DNA from: Typhlomys cinereus
Lineage: Eukaryota; Chordata; Mammalia; Rodentia; Platacanthomyidae
NCBI GenBank assembly: GCA_023101885.1
Contig: JALPQD010000115.1
Location: 4,096,794 to 4,160,793, forward strand
Reading direction: 5' to 3'
Length of the DNA stretch: 64,000 nt
Shown: positions 11,975-24,361 of the stretch, piece after piece
How positions within the stretch are numbered: the first letter of the stretch is position 1
Layout: each line of letters begins with the position of its first letter
The notes under the pieces: generated by a model
What the model saw: the letters and a program-made list of their open reading frames with translations, nothing else
What the model was told of the DNA's origin: nothing
The model's database searches: none
Translations under genes and position numbers: made by a program

Positions 11975-14752
11975 TTAAATTTTTTATTGAGAATTTTTCA
12001 CATACAGATCCGGTGCAAGGCTTCCTGAACCTTGGGGTGGGAAAAGATTTTGATGGGCTAATTAGGACTGAACTTTCCAGAGTCACTGATATTCTTGCAC
12101 TCTGGCCTGTTGTAATTTTTCCCTTACTAGTCTTCCGTTAAAATATGTTGCATCTTGGTTGAGCTCTGAGACTTTTTCTTATCTAAGGGTTAAATAAGAA
12201 GCGTTTAGATGGTAGTTTACTATCAAGTTTGTATAGTTAACACTAAGACGTCTTTTCTGGCATGGAGTCTATTTTTTTCCTTTTTATTGTTACTTGGGTA
12301 GGCTTACAATATCAGGCATGAGTTCCCTGACAATAAGAGGAAGTTTAGAACCCATTCAGAGAGTAATCGATTACACCCATAGGTCTTACACGCTACTGTT
12401 GCTTCCCTGGATCTTTTCCACTAGAGTTATAGTAGTTTTCAGCATCCATTACTAGGTGAGACCCTTGAGCCTTCTTTTTCCCCTGAGCCACTTGCCTTTT
12501 CTCCTCCTTCCTCACTGCTTAAGAAGACCTATCACATTACTCCCTCCCCTTTAAGACTTCTCTTCCATAATAGCCTTTTAATTTAGTTGCTTGTGTTCTT
12601 TTGTCTCCACTTCTCTGAGATCCTCTTCCCCTTTGCCCCCTGACTTATATTCCTTTGTAGTTTGTGGATGTTATAGAAGTTTCCATTGAGTTTGTCATTT
12701 TGAAGGTTTAATGCTAGTATCCACTTGTAAAGGAAAATATGTGATATCTGTCTTTCTGTGTCTGGGATGCTTCATTTAGTATAATTCCTTCTATTCCATC
12801 CATTTACCAGCAAATTTCATTAATTCATTTTCTTGATAGCTGAATAGTATTCTATTGTGTATATTATGAGACTTTCATTATCCATTTGACATTTAGACAG
12901 ATTCTATTTCTTTGCTATTGTGAATAGAACTACAATGAACATGGGGTGTACAAGTGTCTTTATAATAAGACATGACTTTCTTTGGGAATATTCCCAGGAG
13001 TAGTATAGCTGGATCATATGGTATTTCAATTTTTAACTTTTTTAGGAAACTCTGTATTAATCTCCAAAGGGGCTGTACAAGTTTGCATTCCCACCAGCAA
13101 TGTATGAGAATTACCTTCTCCCTGAATCCTCACCAGCATTTGTTACTGTTTCCGTTCTGGATTTTAGCCATTCTGATAGGGGTAAGATGATATTTCAGGG
13201 TAGTTTTAATTTGAATTTCCTTAAGGCTTGAAAAGTGGAACATTTTTTTAAAGATATTTGTAAAACATTGTAATTTTGTCCTGAGAAAAGTTTCTTTTAA
13301 ATTCTAAGACCTTTTTAAATTGGGTTGTTTATCTCTTTGGTGTTTTTTTTTTTTTTTTTTTAGTTCTTTGTGGACTGTGAATATAATGCTCTATCATATA
13401 TGGAATTAGTGAAATTTTTTCTTCCATTCCATGAGTTGCCATTTTGCTTGGTTAACAGTATCTTTTGTCAAACAGAAAGACTTTAATTTCGTGATATCCC
13501 ACTTGTTGAGTGTTGGTCTTCTTTCCTATGTATTTGAGGTCTTATTCAGAAAGTGCTGATGAAGGCGAGTGAGTTCAAGTGTATTCCTTAGGGTTTATAT
13601 AGTCTGTGCTCTAACATTGAGATCTTTGATCTATTTGGAATTCATGTGGGGTAACAGATAATGGTCAAATTTCATTCTTCTGCATGTACATATCAATTTT
13701 GCTTGCACCAATTGTTGAAGATGGTCCTTTTCCCAATAGTTTTTCTGGGCACCTATGCCAAAAAACTTTTGACTATAGGTGTATGACTTATATATGGGTC
13801 TTCAAATCTAATATATTGGTCTATATCTTTTTTTTGTGCCACTATCATGTTGTCTTTATTACCATGGGTTTGTAATATTGATTAAAGTCTAATATGGTGA
13901 TACCTCTAGTAGAGCTTTTATTATTTAGGATTGTTTGGGCTCTCCTGGACCTTCTATGTTTCCATATGAACTTTGAAATGAATTTTTTCATTTTCTGTGA
14001 AGAATTACCTTGGAATTTTGATCAGTATTACACTATATTGCTTTTGGTAGGATGTTCATTTTTGTGATGTAAATTCTACTGATCCAAGAACAGTCCACTT
14101 TCTGATGCCTTCTATAATCTCTTTCTTTAGAGATTTAATGTTTTGGTTGTACAAGTCTCTCACACATCCTTAGTTAGATTTCTTCTAAGGTATTTCTTTT
14201 TTTTTTTTTTTTGGAGCTATGGTAAATGGAATCATTTCTTTTAAGTCTTTCTCACTTTGTTCATCCTTAGTGTAGAGGAAAACCACTGATTTTTTAATAT
14301 TAATTTTGTAACCTGCCATTATACTGAATTTTTTTACTAGTTCCAGGAGTATCCTGGTGAATTTTTTAGTGTCTCTCAATTATTGAATCATGTCATCTGC
14401 AAATCGGGATATCTTGACTTTTTCCTTTCCTTTTTGTATCCATTTAGTCTCCCTCTTCTTTCTCATGGCTCTAGCTAATACTTCAACCCCAATATTGAAC
14501 AGAAGTGGTGAGAGTGGGCAGTCTTGTCTTGTTCCTGATCCAAGTGGGAATCCTTTAAGTTTTTCACTATTTAGAATGATTCTTGTTATAGGCTTGCTGC
14601 ATATGGCTTTTATTATGTTGATATGTCTTCCTTTCATCCATCTTGTCTGCAGGTATTTTATCATGTAGAATTTTGGCAAAAGCTTTTTCTGCATCTATTG
14701 AGAGAATCATGTGATTTTTGCCCTTGCATTTATTTATACACTGAATCACATT
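11975..14752 (-). mobile_element. Old, diverged L1 (3' UTR and part of ORF2)
   Basis: Antisense L1 with an older 3' UTR at the left (its exact 3' boundary is uncertain), followed by ORF2 read backward from the C-terminus to the reverse-transcriptase core. Minus-strand translation at 14380-14694 gives the RT block with S-G-T-R-Q-D-C-P-L-S-P-L-L-F-N and F-A-D-D-M, the catalytic FADD motif of L1. The region has many frameshifts, so it is a dead fossil. A T-run at 13346-13362 and another at 14203-14212 interrupt it. It stops at 14752, where a younger L1 tail abuts it. No L1 homology resumes beyond that younger copy. Confidence 0.85.
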
Positions 14753-17432
14753 TATTTATTTTTATTTCTTCCACTCATACAAAGTTGGTAAGTACCCCAT
14801 TCCTCCCCCTCCCTCCACCCCTCCCTGGATCCCCTTGTTTTCTCCCTCCTTTTACCTTTCCTTTCCCCCCTCCCTCCCTTTCTCCCAGTGCTCCCTCTCC
14901 CCCCATTCCTGGAGCATCCTTTAGTGTGCATGTCAAACTTCCCTCTGGGTCCTCTTCTCTGATGAGGTGTAAGGACTCAGTGGCATTACCTAGAGCTCTT
15001 TTTTGTGTTCGCCTTAAGTATAGGAACACTATTGTGGCTGTTAATCCCTTGCCTTTAAGAATCCTAGTGCCTATGATCCATGCTAGACTTTGGGGGTTCA
15101 ATGATATGTTGGTAATTGCTCAAGTCATGCAAACTCCTATTATGATTACTTTGGCCCTAAGTTGTATGGACTATCTTGCATATAGTTGCTCCTCCCCATC
15201 TTTAGGCTCTTACAATCTCACTGTCCCCTCTTCTGCAAATTTTCCTGAGCTTTAGGATAGGGAGAGATTAGACTGGCCTGATTCCAGGTGGTTGATGTAG
15301 ACTCTCTGATTTTCCTAATTAGGGTTTGCTGATTTTTTTTTTTCAGATTTGCTGCTCCTGCACCGCCCTTGGCTCCATCCTGATGGGTATTGGATATCAC
15401 CCCCTGGCCAGAGATAAAATGCTGTTAAAATAGAGTCTTATTATAAGAGTAGATTCAAAGGTAGATGGAATAAGAGTAGGAGACCACTGTGGGGGGGTCA
15501 GTCTCCCATTTGCAGGATGGTTACCTTCTATCTGCCAGACTCTATGCCCTCCTTTTTGGTAAGATCATACCCCATCAGACACAAGTGACTAGTAAGGAGA
15601 GTCTGCGCGCCCACCAGATGTCTCATTACTTACTTGCAGTCCTTGATGGTGGTCTATTTTCTCTGCTGTAGCATGATCTCCTCTCTCCTTGTTTCTGGCG
15701 CGGCCCTCCTTCCCCTTCCCTTTCTGCTTATAATCTTTGCAATTACTGTAGGTATTAGAGAGATTTATCTCTGAGTGTGTCACTAAATGGATTTGGTACT
15801 AGGATCCACTCATTAGTGACTACATATGGTGCCTTTATTTTCTGTGTCTGGGATACTTCACTCAATATAATTGTTTCTAATTCCATCCATTTCCCGGCAA
15901 ATTTCATTAGTTCGTTTTTGATGGCTGAGTAGTATTCCATTGTATAAATGTACATTTTCCTTATCCACTCATCAACTGTTGAGCATTTTGGGTTGATTCT
16001 ATGACTTTGCTATTATAAACAATGCTGCTATGAACATGATTGTGCTTGTTGCTATCGAGGTGAGCCTGCATTCCCACCAGCAATGTAGGAGAGATCCCTT
16101 TTCTCCACATCCCCTCCAGCATTTCATATTGTTTGTATTGTGGATTTTTGCCATCATGACCGATGATATCATAGGGAGGTTTTGATTTGCATTTCCCTGA
16201 TGTGGAGCATTTTTTAAGATATTTGTTAGACATTTCAATTTCTTTCCTGGTAAAATTTCTTTTACATTCCAAGGTCCATTTTTTAATTGGGCCATTTGTT
16301 TCCTTGGTGTTTAGTTTTCTAAGTTATTTGTGGACTCTGGATAATAGAGCTCTATCAGATATGTGGTTAATGAAGATTTTCTCCCATTCTGTGGGTTATC
16401 TTTGTGCTCGAATTACAATCTCTTTATCTGAACAGAAGCTCTTTAATTTCATAAGATACCATCTCTTGAGTGTGGGTTGTATTGACTGTGCTATTGGATT
16501 TCCAATTAGGAACTGTTGGCCTAGTCCAATCAGGTCAAGGGAATTCCCTACCCTTTCAACTAAGGTTTTTATAGTCTCTGGCCTTATATTGAGGTCCTTG
16601 ATCACTTCTATTCAATACTGTACTTGAAGTCTCAGCTGAAGCCATAAGACAAGAAAGGGAGATAAAAGGAATTCAAATCGACAAGGAAGAAGTCAAGTTA
16701 TCTCTATTTGCAGATGACATGATCTTATACCTGAGTGATCCTAAAAACTCCACCAGGAAGCTCCTGGAACTAATACAGGAGTTCAGCAGGGTGGCAGGAT
16801 ACAAAATAAACATTCAAAAATCAATGGCCTTCCTATATCTCCAGAATGAAAGAAGTGAAAAAGCCCTGAGAGAAACAATCCCATTTACTATACCCTAAAA
16901 AAAATGAAATACCTTGGTATAAACCTAACCAAGAAAGTAAGAGACCTTTACAATGAAAACTTCAAAACCCTAAAGAAAGAAATTGCAGAATTCACCAGTT
17001 GGAAAGACCTCCCATGTTCCTGGATTTGCAGAATCAATATCATAAAAATGACCATCCTACCAAAGGCAATATACAGCTTCAATGCTATACCAATTAAAAT
17101 TCCAAAGCAATTCTTTTTTGATCAAATAATCTCAAAATTCATATGGAGGCACAAAAGATCCTTGATAGCAAAAGAAATCCTGAGTAACAAAAACACTGCT
17201 GGAGGTATCACCACACCAAACCTTAGTCTATACTACAAATCCATAGTTATTAAAAACAACCTAGTACTGGCTCCAAAATAGACACACAGATCAGTGGATA
17301 AGGGTTGAAGACCCAAATATAAGCCCACCCAATTATAGCCATTTGATCTTTGACAAAGGGGCCAAAAAAAATCAAATGGAAAAAGAACAGTATCTTCAAC
17401 AAATGGTGCTGGCAAAACTGGTTGTCCACATG
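14753..17432 (-). mobile_element. Twin-primed L1: 5' end inverted
   Basis: The 3' part (14753-16603) is antisense L1: tail, 3' UTR, then ORF2 C-terminal sequence. At 16601-16603 the orientation flips, and 16601-17432 is sense ORF2. Compared with the full-length copy in this window, the inverted block equals L1 positions 21462-22301 and the 3' block begins at about 22359. About 57 L1 bases are therefore missing between the two, and three bases (atc) are shared at the junction. This is the expected geometry of twin-primed reverse transcription. The 3' part also has an internal deletion of roughly 120 bases near 16060. The sense block carries the FADD motif in the frame around 16706. A clear TSD was not found. 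Confidence 0.9.
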
Positions 17433-18067
17433 TCTTCATCAGTCTCTCAGAGAGCTGTGGAGCTTCTTGAGATATTTCTGATTTTATGGTAAGATGTTGA
17501 AAAGGCAGTTCCTGTGTAATTATTTTGTAAGTATACATATCTTTCATGAAATATTACATATCACAGCTATGTCTTGTTCAGGAGATAATGCCTGGCCCAC
17601 CACCTTCCCACTTCAGACTCTTAGAATCTTGGTGCCCCCTCTACTGAGATGTTCCCTAAACCTTGGGTTGATGGTAAGTGAGGCTTAGAGACAATCTGCA
17701 GACACTTATTTTCTGCATTTTAGCAACTCATACTTTTCAGTAATAAATACCTTCTGTTATACAAGAGGTGGAGTGCTGAGTGCTCTTCCAATCTATAAGT
17801 ATAATTATGGGTAGTTACAAAACAATTTGATATACTACCTTCCTAGCTAAACATTCATAGTTTGTTCTTCCCTTGTGACCTATTTCTTTCCCTTCTATAG
17901 GCTCTTGTTCTAGCTTCCAGGAATGTGTTCCATTCTGACAACAGCATCTTAAAGCTGATCAGAAAACTGCTGGTTGTCTTCTTCATATCATGCCACCATT
18001 ACACTAGTTGTAACCTGTTGCTGTTGTGAATTTTATTACAATACAGTTATAAAAAACATCTTAATAA
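17433..18067. other. Anonymous interval between L1 copies
   Basis: This is not clearly part of either L1. It contains some pyrimidine-rich and AT-rich stretches and no coding signal. It ends with an A-run next to the full-length L1. Confidence 0.35.
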
Positions 18068-18356
18068 GCTGGTGCAGGCACCGCCCCAGGCTGGGGAGGA
18101 CCCCTGGACCACGCCCCAGCTCTCCAAGTTAACTGGGCCGCCATTGTCACCTCCCTGTTTCCCCACCTGCCCGGGTTGTGCGCAGTCCAACCAGGACACA
18201 CTGCGACCTAGGTAAGCTCCTCCTGCTCACCCCCAAACCCCAGGCAACCCACTCACTAGTCCCAGCTCCTCCCACCAGCCAGCCTGAGCAGGAGCTGCTC
18301 CAGACTGCTCAGTTCAGTGAAAAATACACAGAAATTGAAAGGTCTTAAATGTTAAA
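18068..18356 (+). promoter_or_regulatory. L1 5' UTR / promoter region (short)
   Basis: A GC-rich stretch with several CpG sites, sharply different from the AT-rich flanks, lies directly upstream of the ORF1 start. L1 5' UTRs carry an internal RNA polymerase II promoter. At about 290 bases it is shorter than most known rodent L1 5' UTRs and I see no tandem monomers, so it may itself be 5'-truncated. Function is inferred from position and composition. Confidence 0.55.
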
Positions 18357-19290
18357 ATGACAATGCCCAAGTCAAAGTGCAAATCCATGAGAAACAAAAC
18401 CCAAAAAAACAAATCTCCCATTGAATGAATTAACCTCATAATGATAGACTCCAACCAGAACAAATCCACGGAAAATAGCCAAGAAAGCCTGACCTAGGAT
18501 AACGACTTTCAAAACATGATCATTACCATGTTCAATACTATGAAAGAGGAAATCCGGGAGGAATTAAATAACTGCATCAACCACTTTAAAGAGGAACACA
18601 ACAGACACATGGAAGAGTTGAGAAAAACAGTGCAAGAAACAAAAACTGGCATAGAGCAGTTAAAACAGACTCAAGCAGAGTTTAAAACTGAACTAAAAGA
18701 CAAGTTATCTTCAACCCAGAATTCCACAGAGAGTCTTATCAGCAGATCTAATGAAGCAGAAAATAGAATTTCAGACCTTGAAGACAAAATGGGAGTATTA
18801 ACCAGCTCAATGGAAGAGGTTGTTAAAGTCAAAAAGATACTTGAGAGAAATATTCAAGAGTTACGGGACACCCTTGAAGAAGCCTAACATGCATATCCAT
18901 TCATGGAATACAAGAGCAAGAATCCCAAAACACCACACCTGAGGAAAATTTTTCAAACTAATATCAAGGAAAACTTTCTTCATCTAAAAAACGAGAGGCC
19001 CATCCATATACGAGGGGCATTCTGCACCCAAACAGATTTGACCAAAATAGAAACTCGCCACGACAAATAATAGTTAAAACAATCCACATTCAAGACAAAG
19101 AAATGGTGCTGAGAGCTTCAAGGGAAAAAAAAAGAAGTCACTTTTAAAGGTAAACCTATTAAAATAACAAATGACTTCTCAATGGAAACAGTAAAAACAA
19201 GAGAGCTTAGAGAGACATACTTCAAGTATTAAATGAGCAAAAATGTCAACCCAGGCTGATATACCCCACAAAACTATCCATCATGATCAA
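18357..19290 (+). pseudogene. L1 ORF1 (nucleic-acid-binding protein), inactivated
   Basis: The start is set at the ATG at 18357, just after the GC-rich leader. It is in the same frame as the longest remaining open segment (18516-18887). In-frame stops occur at 18426 (TGA) and 18495 (TAG). The open segment encodes a strongly heptad-like, charged coiled coil (E-E-I-R-E-E-L, then N-R-I-S-D-L-E-D-K), the trimerisation region of L1 ORF1p. After a TAA at 18885, RRM-like and C-terminal-like sequence continues in shifted frames (R-Q-I-I-V-K-T-I near 19063, F-K-G-K-P-I-K-I near 19145), broken in A-runs. The protein family packages L1 RNA into particles. This copy cannot make it. Confidence 0.85.
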
Positions 19291-19489
19291 GGGAAAAAGA
19301 AAAATTTTCCAGCACAAAGACAACTTGAAGAAATAAATGTCCACCAAAGCAGGCCTTCAAAAAATGCTAGAAATGATACTCAAGCTTGAAGAAAAAAACA
19401 AGCATATCCAGGAGAACAGAAGGGAAATAAAATACCACCAAAATCTAAAACTGAAACAATACACTTACAAAAGCCACTAAACATAATAA

Positions 19490-22400
19490 ATGTCCGGAAT
19501 TAAAAATAATTTCCCCCTTATAACATTAAATGTTAATGGAATTAACTCACCAATCAAGAGACACAGATTACAAACTTGGATTAAAAATCACAACCCATCA
19601 ACCTGCAGGAAATCCATCTCACCACAAAAAATAGCCACATCCTAAAAATAAAAGGCTGGTCTAAAATTCTGCAAGCTAATGGATCCAAAAAACAGGCAGG
19701 GGTAGCTATTATGCTATCAGACAAAGTGGACTTCAAACCAAAAAAATCATCAGAGACACAGATGATACTACATTTCGGTCACAGGTACAATTCACCAGGA
19801 AGACTTCACAATACTGTACATATATGCACCCAATATGGGCTGGCCCACATTCATTAAGCAAACCCTACAACATCTAAAGCAAGAAATCAACCTCAAAATG
19901 GTAATTCTTGGGATTACAACACCACCCTCTCAACATGGGATAGATCAATAGGTAAAAAAACTTAACAGAGACACTTTGGAACATAATCAAACCCTTACTG
20001 AAATGGACCTTACAGATCTCTATTGAACTTTTCATGCATGCACCAAAGAATACACATTTTTCTCAGCAGTACATGGAACTTTCTCCAAAATAGATCACAT
20101 ATTTGGCCACAAAACGAATCTCCACATATATAGGCAAGTTGAAATTCTAGCCTGTACCCTATCAGATCACCACAGCCTAAAGCTTGATATCCACAACACA
20201 ACAAACAACAGAAAATACACTGACTCCTGGAAACAACACTATGATGCTGAATGACAATTGGATTCAGGAAGAAATTACAAAGGAAATTCAAGATTTCCTG
20301 AAAGTGATTGATAATGAAAAATACAACTTATCAAAATCTCTGGGACACAATGAAAACTGTCCTAAGAGATAAGTTCATAACTCTTAATGCCTACATAAAA
20401 TAATGGAAACATCAGAAATAAATAACAATGCAGCTGAAAGCTTTAGAGACACTAAAGCAATCTGATCTCAAAAGTAGTAAAAGAGAGGAGATTAGCAAAA
20501 TAAGGGGAGAAATATCCAAAATCAAGATTAGGAAAATGATACAGAGAATCAACCAGTCAAAAAGCTGGATTTTTGAAAAAAAAATCACTAAGATTGATAC
20601 ACCCCTAGCTAAATTAACCAAAAACAAAAGAGAGAAAATCCAAATTAACAAAATTAGAAATGAAAATGGAGTTATCACTACTGATACCCAAGGATTCCAG
20701 AGAATTATAATGTCATATTTCAAAAATTTATACTCTGTGAAATTTGAAACAGAGATGGATGAATTTCTAAGTACACACAACTTACCTAAATTGAATCAGG
20801 AAGTTGTGAATTATTCAAATAGTCCTATAACATATAAGGAAATTGAAGAAGTAATCGCGAATCTTCCCACCAAAAAATGTCCTGGACCAGATGGATTCAG
20901 CACAGAGTTCTACCAGACATTTAAGGAATTAATAACACCAATACTTCTTAAACTGTTCCATCAAATAGCAAAGGAAGGAACACTATCAAATTCCTTCTAC
21001 GAAGCTAATATCGTCTTAATCCCAAAACCTAATAAAGATTCACTTAAAAAAGAAAACTATAGGCCGATTTCTCTGATGAACACAGATGCAAAGATTCTCA
21101 ACAAAGTCTTAGCAAATCAGATTCAAAAACACATTAAAAAGATCATTCAAGGGGACCAAGTAGGCTTCATCTCCGGCATACAAGGTTGGTTCAACATACG
21201 CAAATCAATAAATGTAATTCATCATGTAAACCAGTCCAAAGTCCAAGACCACATGATACTCTCGATAGATGCAGAAAAAGCTTTTGACAAGATCCAACAG
21301 CCTTTTATGATCAAAACGCTAGAGACAGTAGGAATGGAAGGAACCTTTATCAATATAATAAAAGCTATATACAACAAGCCCACAGCAAGGATTATGCTCA
21401 ATGGGGAACAATTAGAAGCATTCCCACTTCGATCAGGAACTAGACAAGGCTGTCCACTCTCATCACTTCTATTCAATATTGTACTTGAAGTCTTAGCTGA
21501 AGCCATAAGACAAGAAAGGGACATAAGAGGGATTCAAATCGGCAAGGAAGAAGTCAAGCTATCCCTATTTGCAGATGACATGATCTTATACCTAAGTGAT
21601 CCCAAAAACTCCACCAGGAAGCTTCTGGAACTAATATAGAAGTTCAGCAGGGTGGCAGGATACAAAATAAATGTGCAAAAATCAGAGGCCTTCCTATATG
21701 CCCAGAATGAAAGAAGTGAAAAAGCCTTGAGAGGAACAATCCCATTCACTATAGCCCCTAAAAAAATGAAATACCTTGGTATACACCTAACCAAGGAGGT
21801 AAAAGACCTTTACAATGAAAACTTTAAAACCCTAAAGAAAGACATAGCAGAAGACACCAGAAGGTGGAAAGACCTTCCTTGTTCCTGGATTGGCAGAATC
21901 AACATTGTAAAAATGATCATCCTATCAAAGGCAATATACAAATTCAATGCAATACCAATTAAAACCCCAAAGCAATTCTTCAAAGAAGTTGACCAAACAA
22001 TCTCAAAGTTCATATGGAGGCACGAAAGACCCAGGATAGCAAAGACAATCCTGAGTAACAAAAACACTGCTGGAGGTATAACCATACCAAACCTAAGTCT
22101 ATACTACAAATCCATAGTTATAAAGACAGCCTGGTACTGGCTCCAAAATAGACACACACATCAATGGATAAGGATTGAAGACCCAGATATAAGCCCACAA
22201 AGTTACAGCCATTTGGTCTTTGACAAAGGGGCCCAAAGAATCCAATGGAAAAAGAACAGTATCTTCAACAAATGGTGCTGGCAAAACTGGATCTCCACAT
22301 GCAGAAGATTAAAGCTGGACCCGTACTTGTCACCATGTACAAGACTTAATTCCAAATGGATCAAGGACCTTGATATAAGGCCAGGGACTATAAAAACCAT

Positions 22401-23293
22401 AGTTGAAAGGATAGGGAACTCCCTCGAGCTGATTGGGCTAGGCCAACAGTTCCTAAACAGACATCCAATGGCATAGTCACTGCTACCAACTCTCAACAGT
22501 TAGGATCTTGTGAAATTAAAGAGCTTCTGTTCAAATAAAAAGATTGTAACACGAGCTCAAAGGCCACCCACAGAAAGGGAGAATATCTTCACTAACCACA
22601 CATCTGATAGAGCTCTGCTGTCCAGAGTGCACAAAGAACTTAGAAAACTAAACACCAAGGAAATCAATGGCCCAATTAAAAAATGGGCCCTGGAACTTAA
22701 AAGAAACTTTACCAGGGATGAAATTAAAATGTCTAACAAATATCTTAAAAAAATGCTCCACTTCCTTAGCCATCAGGGAAATGCAAATCAAAACTTCCCC
22801 CAGATATCATCTCACCCCGGTCAGGATGGCAAAAATCCACAATACAAACAACAACAAATGCTGGAGAGGATGTGGAGAGAGGGGAACTCTCCTACATTGC
22901 TGGTGGGAATGCAGGCTCATGCCACTCTGGCAAGCCGTCTGGAGATTCTTAAAGAAATTAAAGATTGAAATGCCATATGACCCTGTGATTCCACTTTTGG
23001 GTATAACCCCCCATACAGCAGAGGTTCACCTGGATAGCACAAGCACGACCATGTTCATAGCAGCACTGTTTACAATAGCAAAGACATGGAATCAACCCAA
23101 ATGTCCAACAATTGACGAGTGGATAAGGAAACAGTGGTACATCTATACAATGGAGTACTACTCAGCTATCAAAAAGGATGAACTACTGGAATTTGCTGGG
23201 AAATGGATGTCATTAGAAACAATTATATTAAGTGAAGTATCCCAAACCCAGAAAATTAAGCGCCGTATATACTCCCTAATAGGTGGCTCCTAG
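19490..23293 (+). pseudogene. L1 ORF2 (endonuclease / reverse transcriptase), inactivated
   Basis: The ATG at 19490 begins an endonuclease N-terminus (I-T-L-N-V-N-G-I-N-S) that soon shifts frame. The endonuclease part has several breaks. From 20428 a 403-codon open frame holds the RT domain, including the [10 protein letters not shown] block and the catalytic FADD at residues 381-384 (21568-21579). It ends at a TAG (21637) where the sister copy has CAG. The frame reopens for 274 codons to TAG at 22474, with another TAG at 22501. A 7-A run at 22747-22753 looks one base too long, and the C-terminal Cys-rich domain (C-W-R-G-C-G near 22859) then continues in another frame to the natural stop at 23291. 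Stops look like point decay of an otherwise well preserved gene. Confidence 0.92.
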
Positions 23294-24187
23294 TACCAAA
23301 CCCACCCAGCCTACCTTGAGACACTCATAGGTAAATCTATATATTACCTACAGTAATTGCAAGGATTATGAACAGGAGGGATGGGGTTGGAGGGCCACAC
23401 CAGAAACAAGGAGAGAAGTGACCATGTTACAGTAGAGAAAATAGGCCTCCATCAAGGACTGCAAGTAAGTAATGTGACACCTGGTTCAGTTAGCAGATGT
23501 TCGTTCCTGATTATTTACAACTAAGGGGGTATGATCTTAACAGAAGGGGAGGGCATGTAGTCTGGCAGATAAAAAGTAACCATTTTGCAAATGGGTGATT
23601 GACCCCTCCCTCACTGAGGTTTCCTACTTTTATTACATGTACCCTTGAATGTACTCTAATAATAAGACTCCAGTTTAACAGCTTTTTGTCTCTGGCCGGG
23701 GGTGACATACAGTGCCCAGCAGGATGGAGTGAAGGGCATTGCAGGAGCAGCAAAACTGCAAAAGAAAATCAACAAACCACAACCAGAACTTCAGACACTC
23801 TATATCAACCACCTAGAACTAGGCCAGACTAATCTCTCCCCATCCTGAAGCTCAGGGACATTTGTGGAAGATGGGGCGGTAAGAGTGTAAGAGCAAAAGG
23901 ATGGGAGGAGCAATGATTTGCAAGATACTCCACACAAGTTAGGGCCGAAGCAATCATAATTGGATTTTGCATGCCCTGCGCAATGTCCAACACACTATTG
24001 ACCTCACAAAGTCTAGCATCTGCTAAAGGCACCAAGATCCTTGGAGGCAAAGGATTGGCAGCCACAGTAGTGTTCCTATGCTTAAGGGGAACACGGGAAA
24101 GGTTCAGGGAAATGCCACTGAGTCCTTGTACGTCATCGGAGAGGAGGGCCCAGAGGAGAGTCAGGCATGCACAAGAAAGGACTGTCT
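23294..24187 (+). other. L1 3' UTR, non-G-rich part
   Basis: This follows the ORF2 stop. Its blocks recur in the L1 fragments at 586-974, 14753-15780, 43421-44482, 55626-56700 and 61757-62591, which defines it as the local L1 family's 3' UTR. It is non-coding. The open frames inside it (for example those on the minus strand near 23829-24065) recur only because the DNA recurs. Confidence 0.85.
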
Positions 24188-24262
24188 GGGAATTGGGGCA
24201 GGAGGTACTGGGGGGTGGGGAGGGAGCGCAGGGGCTTCGGGGGGAGGAGGAGGGAGGGAGGG
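24188..24262 (+). other. G-rich tract of L1 3' UTR, G-quadruplex candidate
   Basis: More than ten runs of three or more G occur within 75 bases on the sense strand, just before the terminal 'ctattaagtttgtatga' block. A polypurine tract near the 3' end is a known L1 feature across mammals and is reported to promote retrotransposition through quadruplex formation. Folding of this copy is inferred from the sequence. Confidence 0.75.
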
Positions 24263-24361
24263 AACTGGTGTACCTATTAAGTTTGTATGAGATGAAATAA
24301 GAATAAAAATGTATTAAAAAAAGAAAAAAGACCTAGATATTTTATATTCTTATCTTGTTTT

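Larger units (their letters stand above)
18068..24325 (+). mobile_element. Near-full-length L1 retrotransposon
   Basis: A sense L1 of about 6.25 kb: a GC-rich 5' UTR (18068-18356), an ORF1 pseudogene, an ORF2 pseudogene, a 3' UTR of about 1 kb with a G-rich tract, and an A-rich tail near 24296-24325. It is by far the most complete of the L1 copies here and is the reference used for the others. L1 proteins normally bind their own RNA, nick target DNA and reverse-transcribe in place. This copy cannot do so because of stops and frameshifts in both ORFs. I could not identify a convincing TSD. The left flank 'ataaaaaacatcttaat' and the right flank 'aaaaaagacctagat' are only loosely similar. Confidence 0.92.

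Noticed and set aside
14623..15255. Plus-strand open frame of 210 codons, Pro/Ser-rich
   Set aside because: It reads across the junction of two antisense L1 copies and through the C-rich complement of the L1 G-rich tract. The composition explains the protein, and the real coding direction of L1 here is the other strand.
16187..16627. Plus-strand open frame of 146 codons
   Set aside because: It lies antisense to L1 ORF2 and ends at the inversion junction. It is a shadow frame.
18068..24325. Possibility that the full-length L1 is active
   Set aside because: ORF1 has in-frame stops at 18426 and 18495 plus frameshifts. ORF2 has three TAG codons, a frameshift and a broken endonuclease region.
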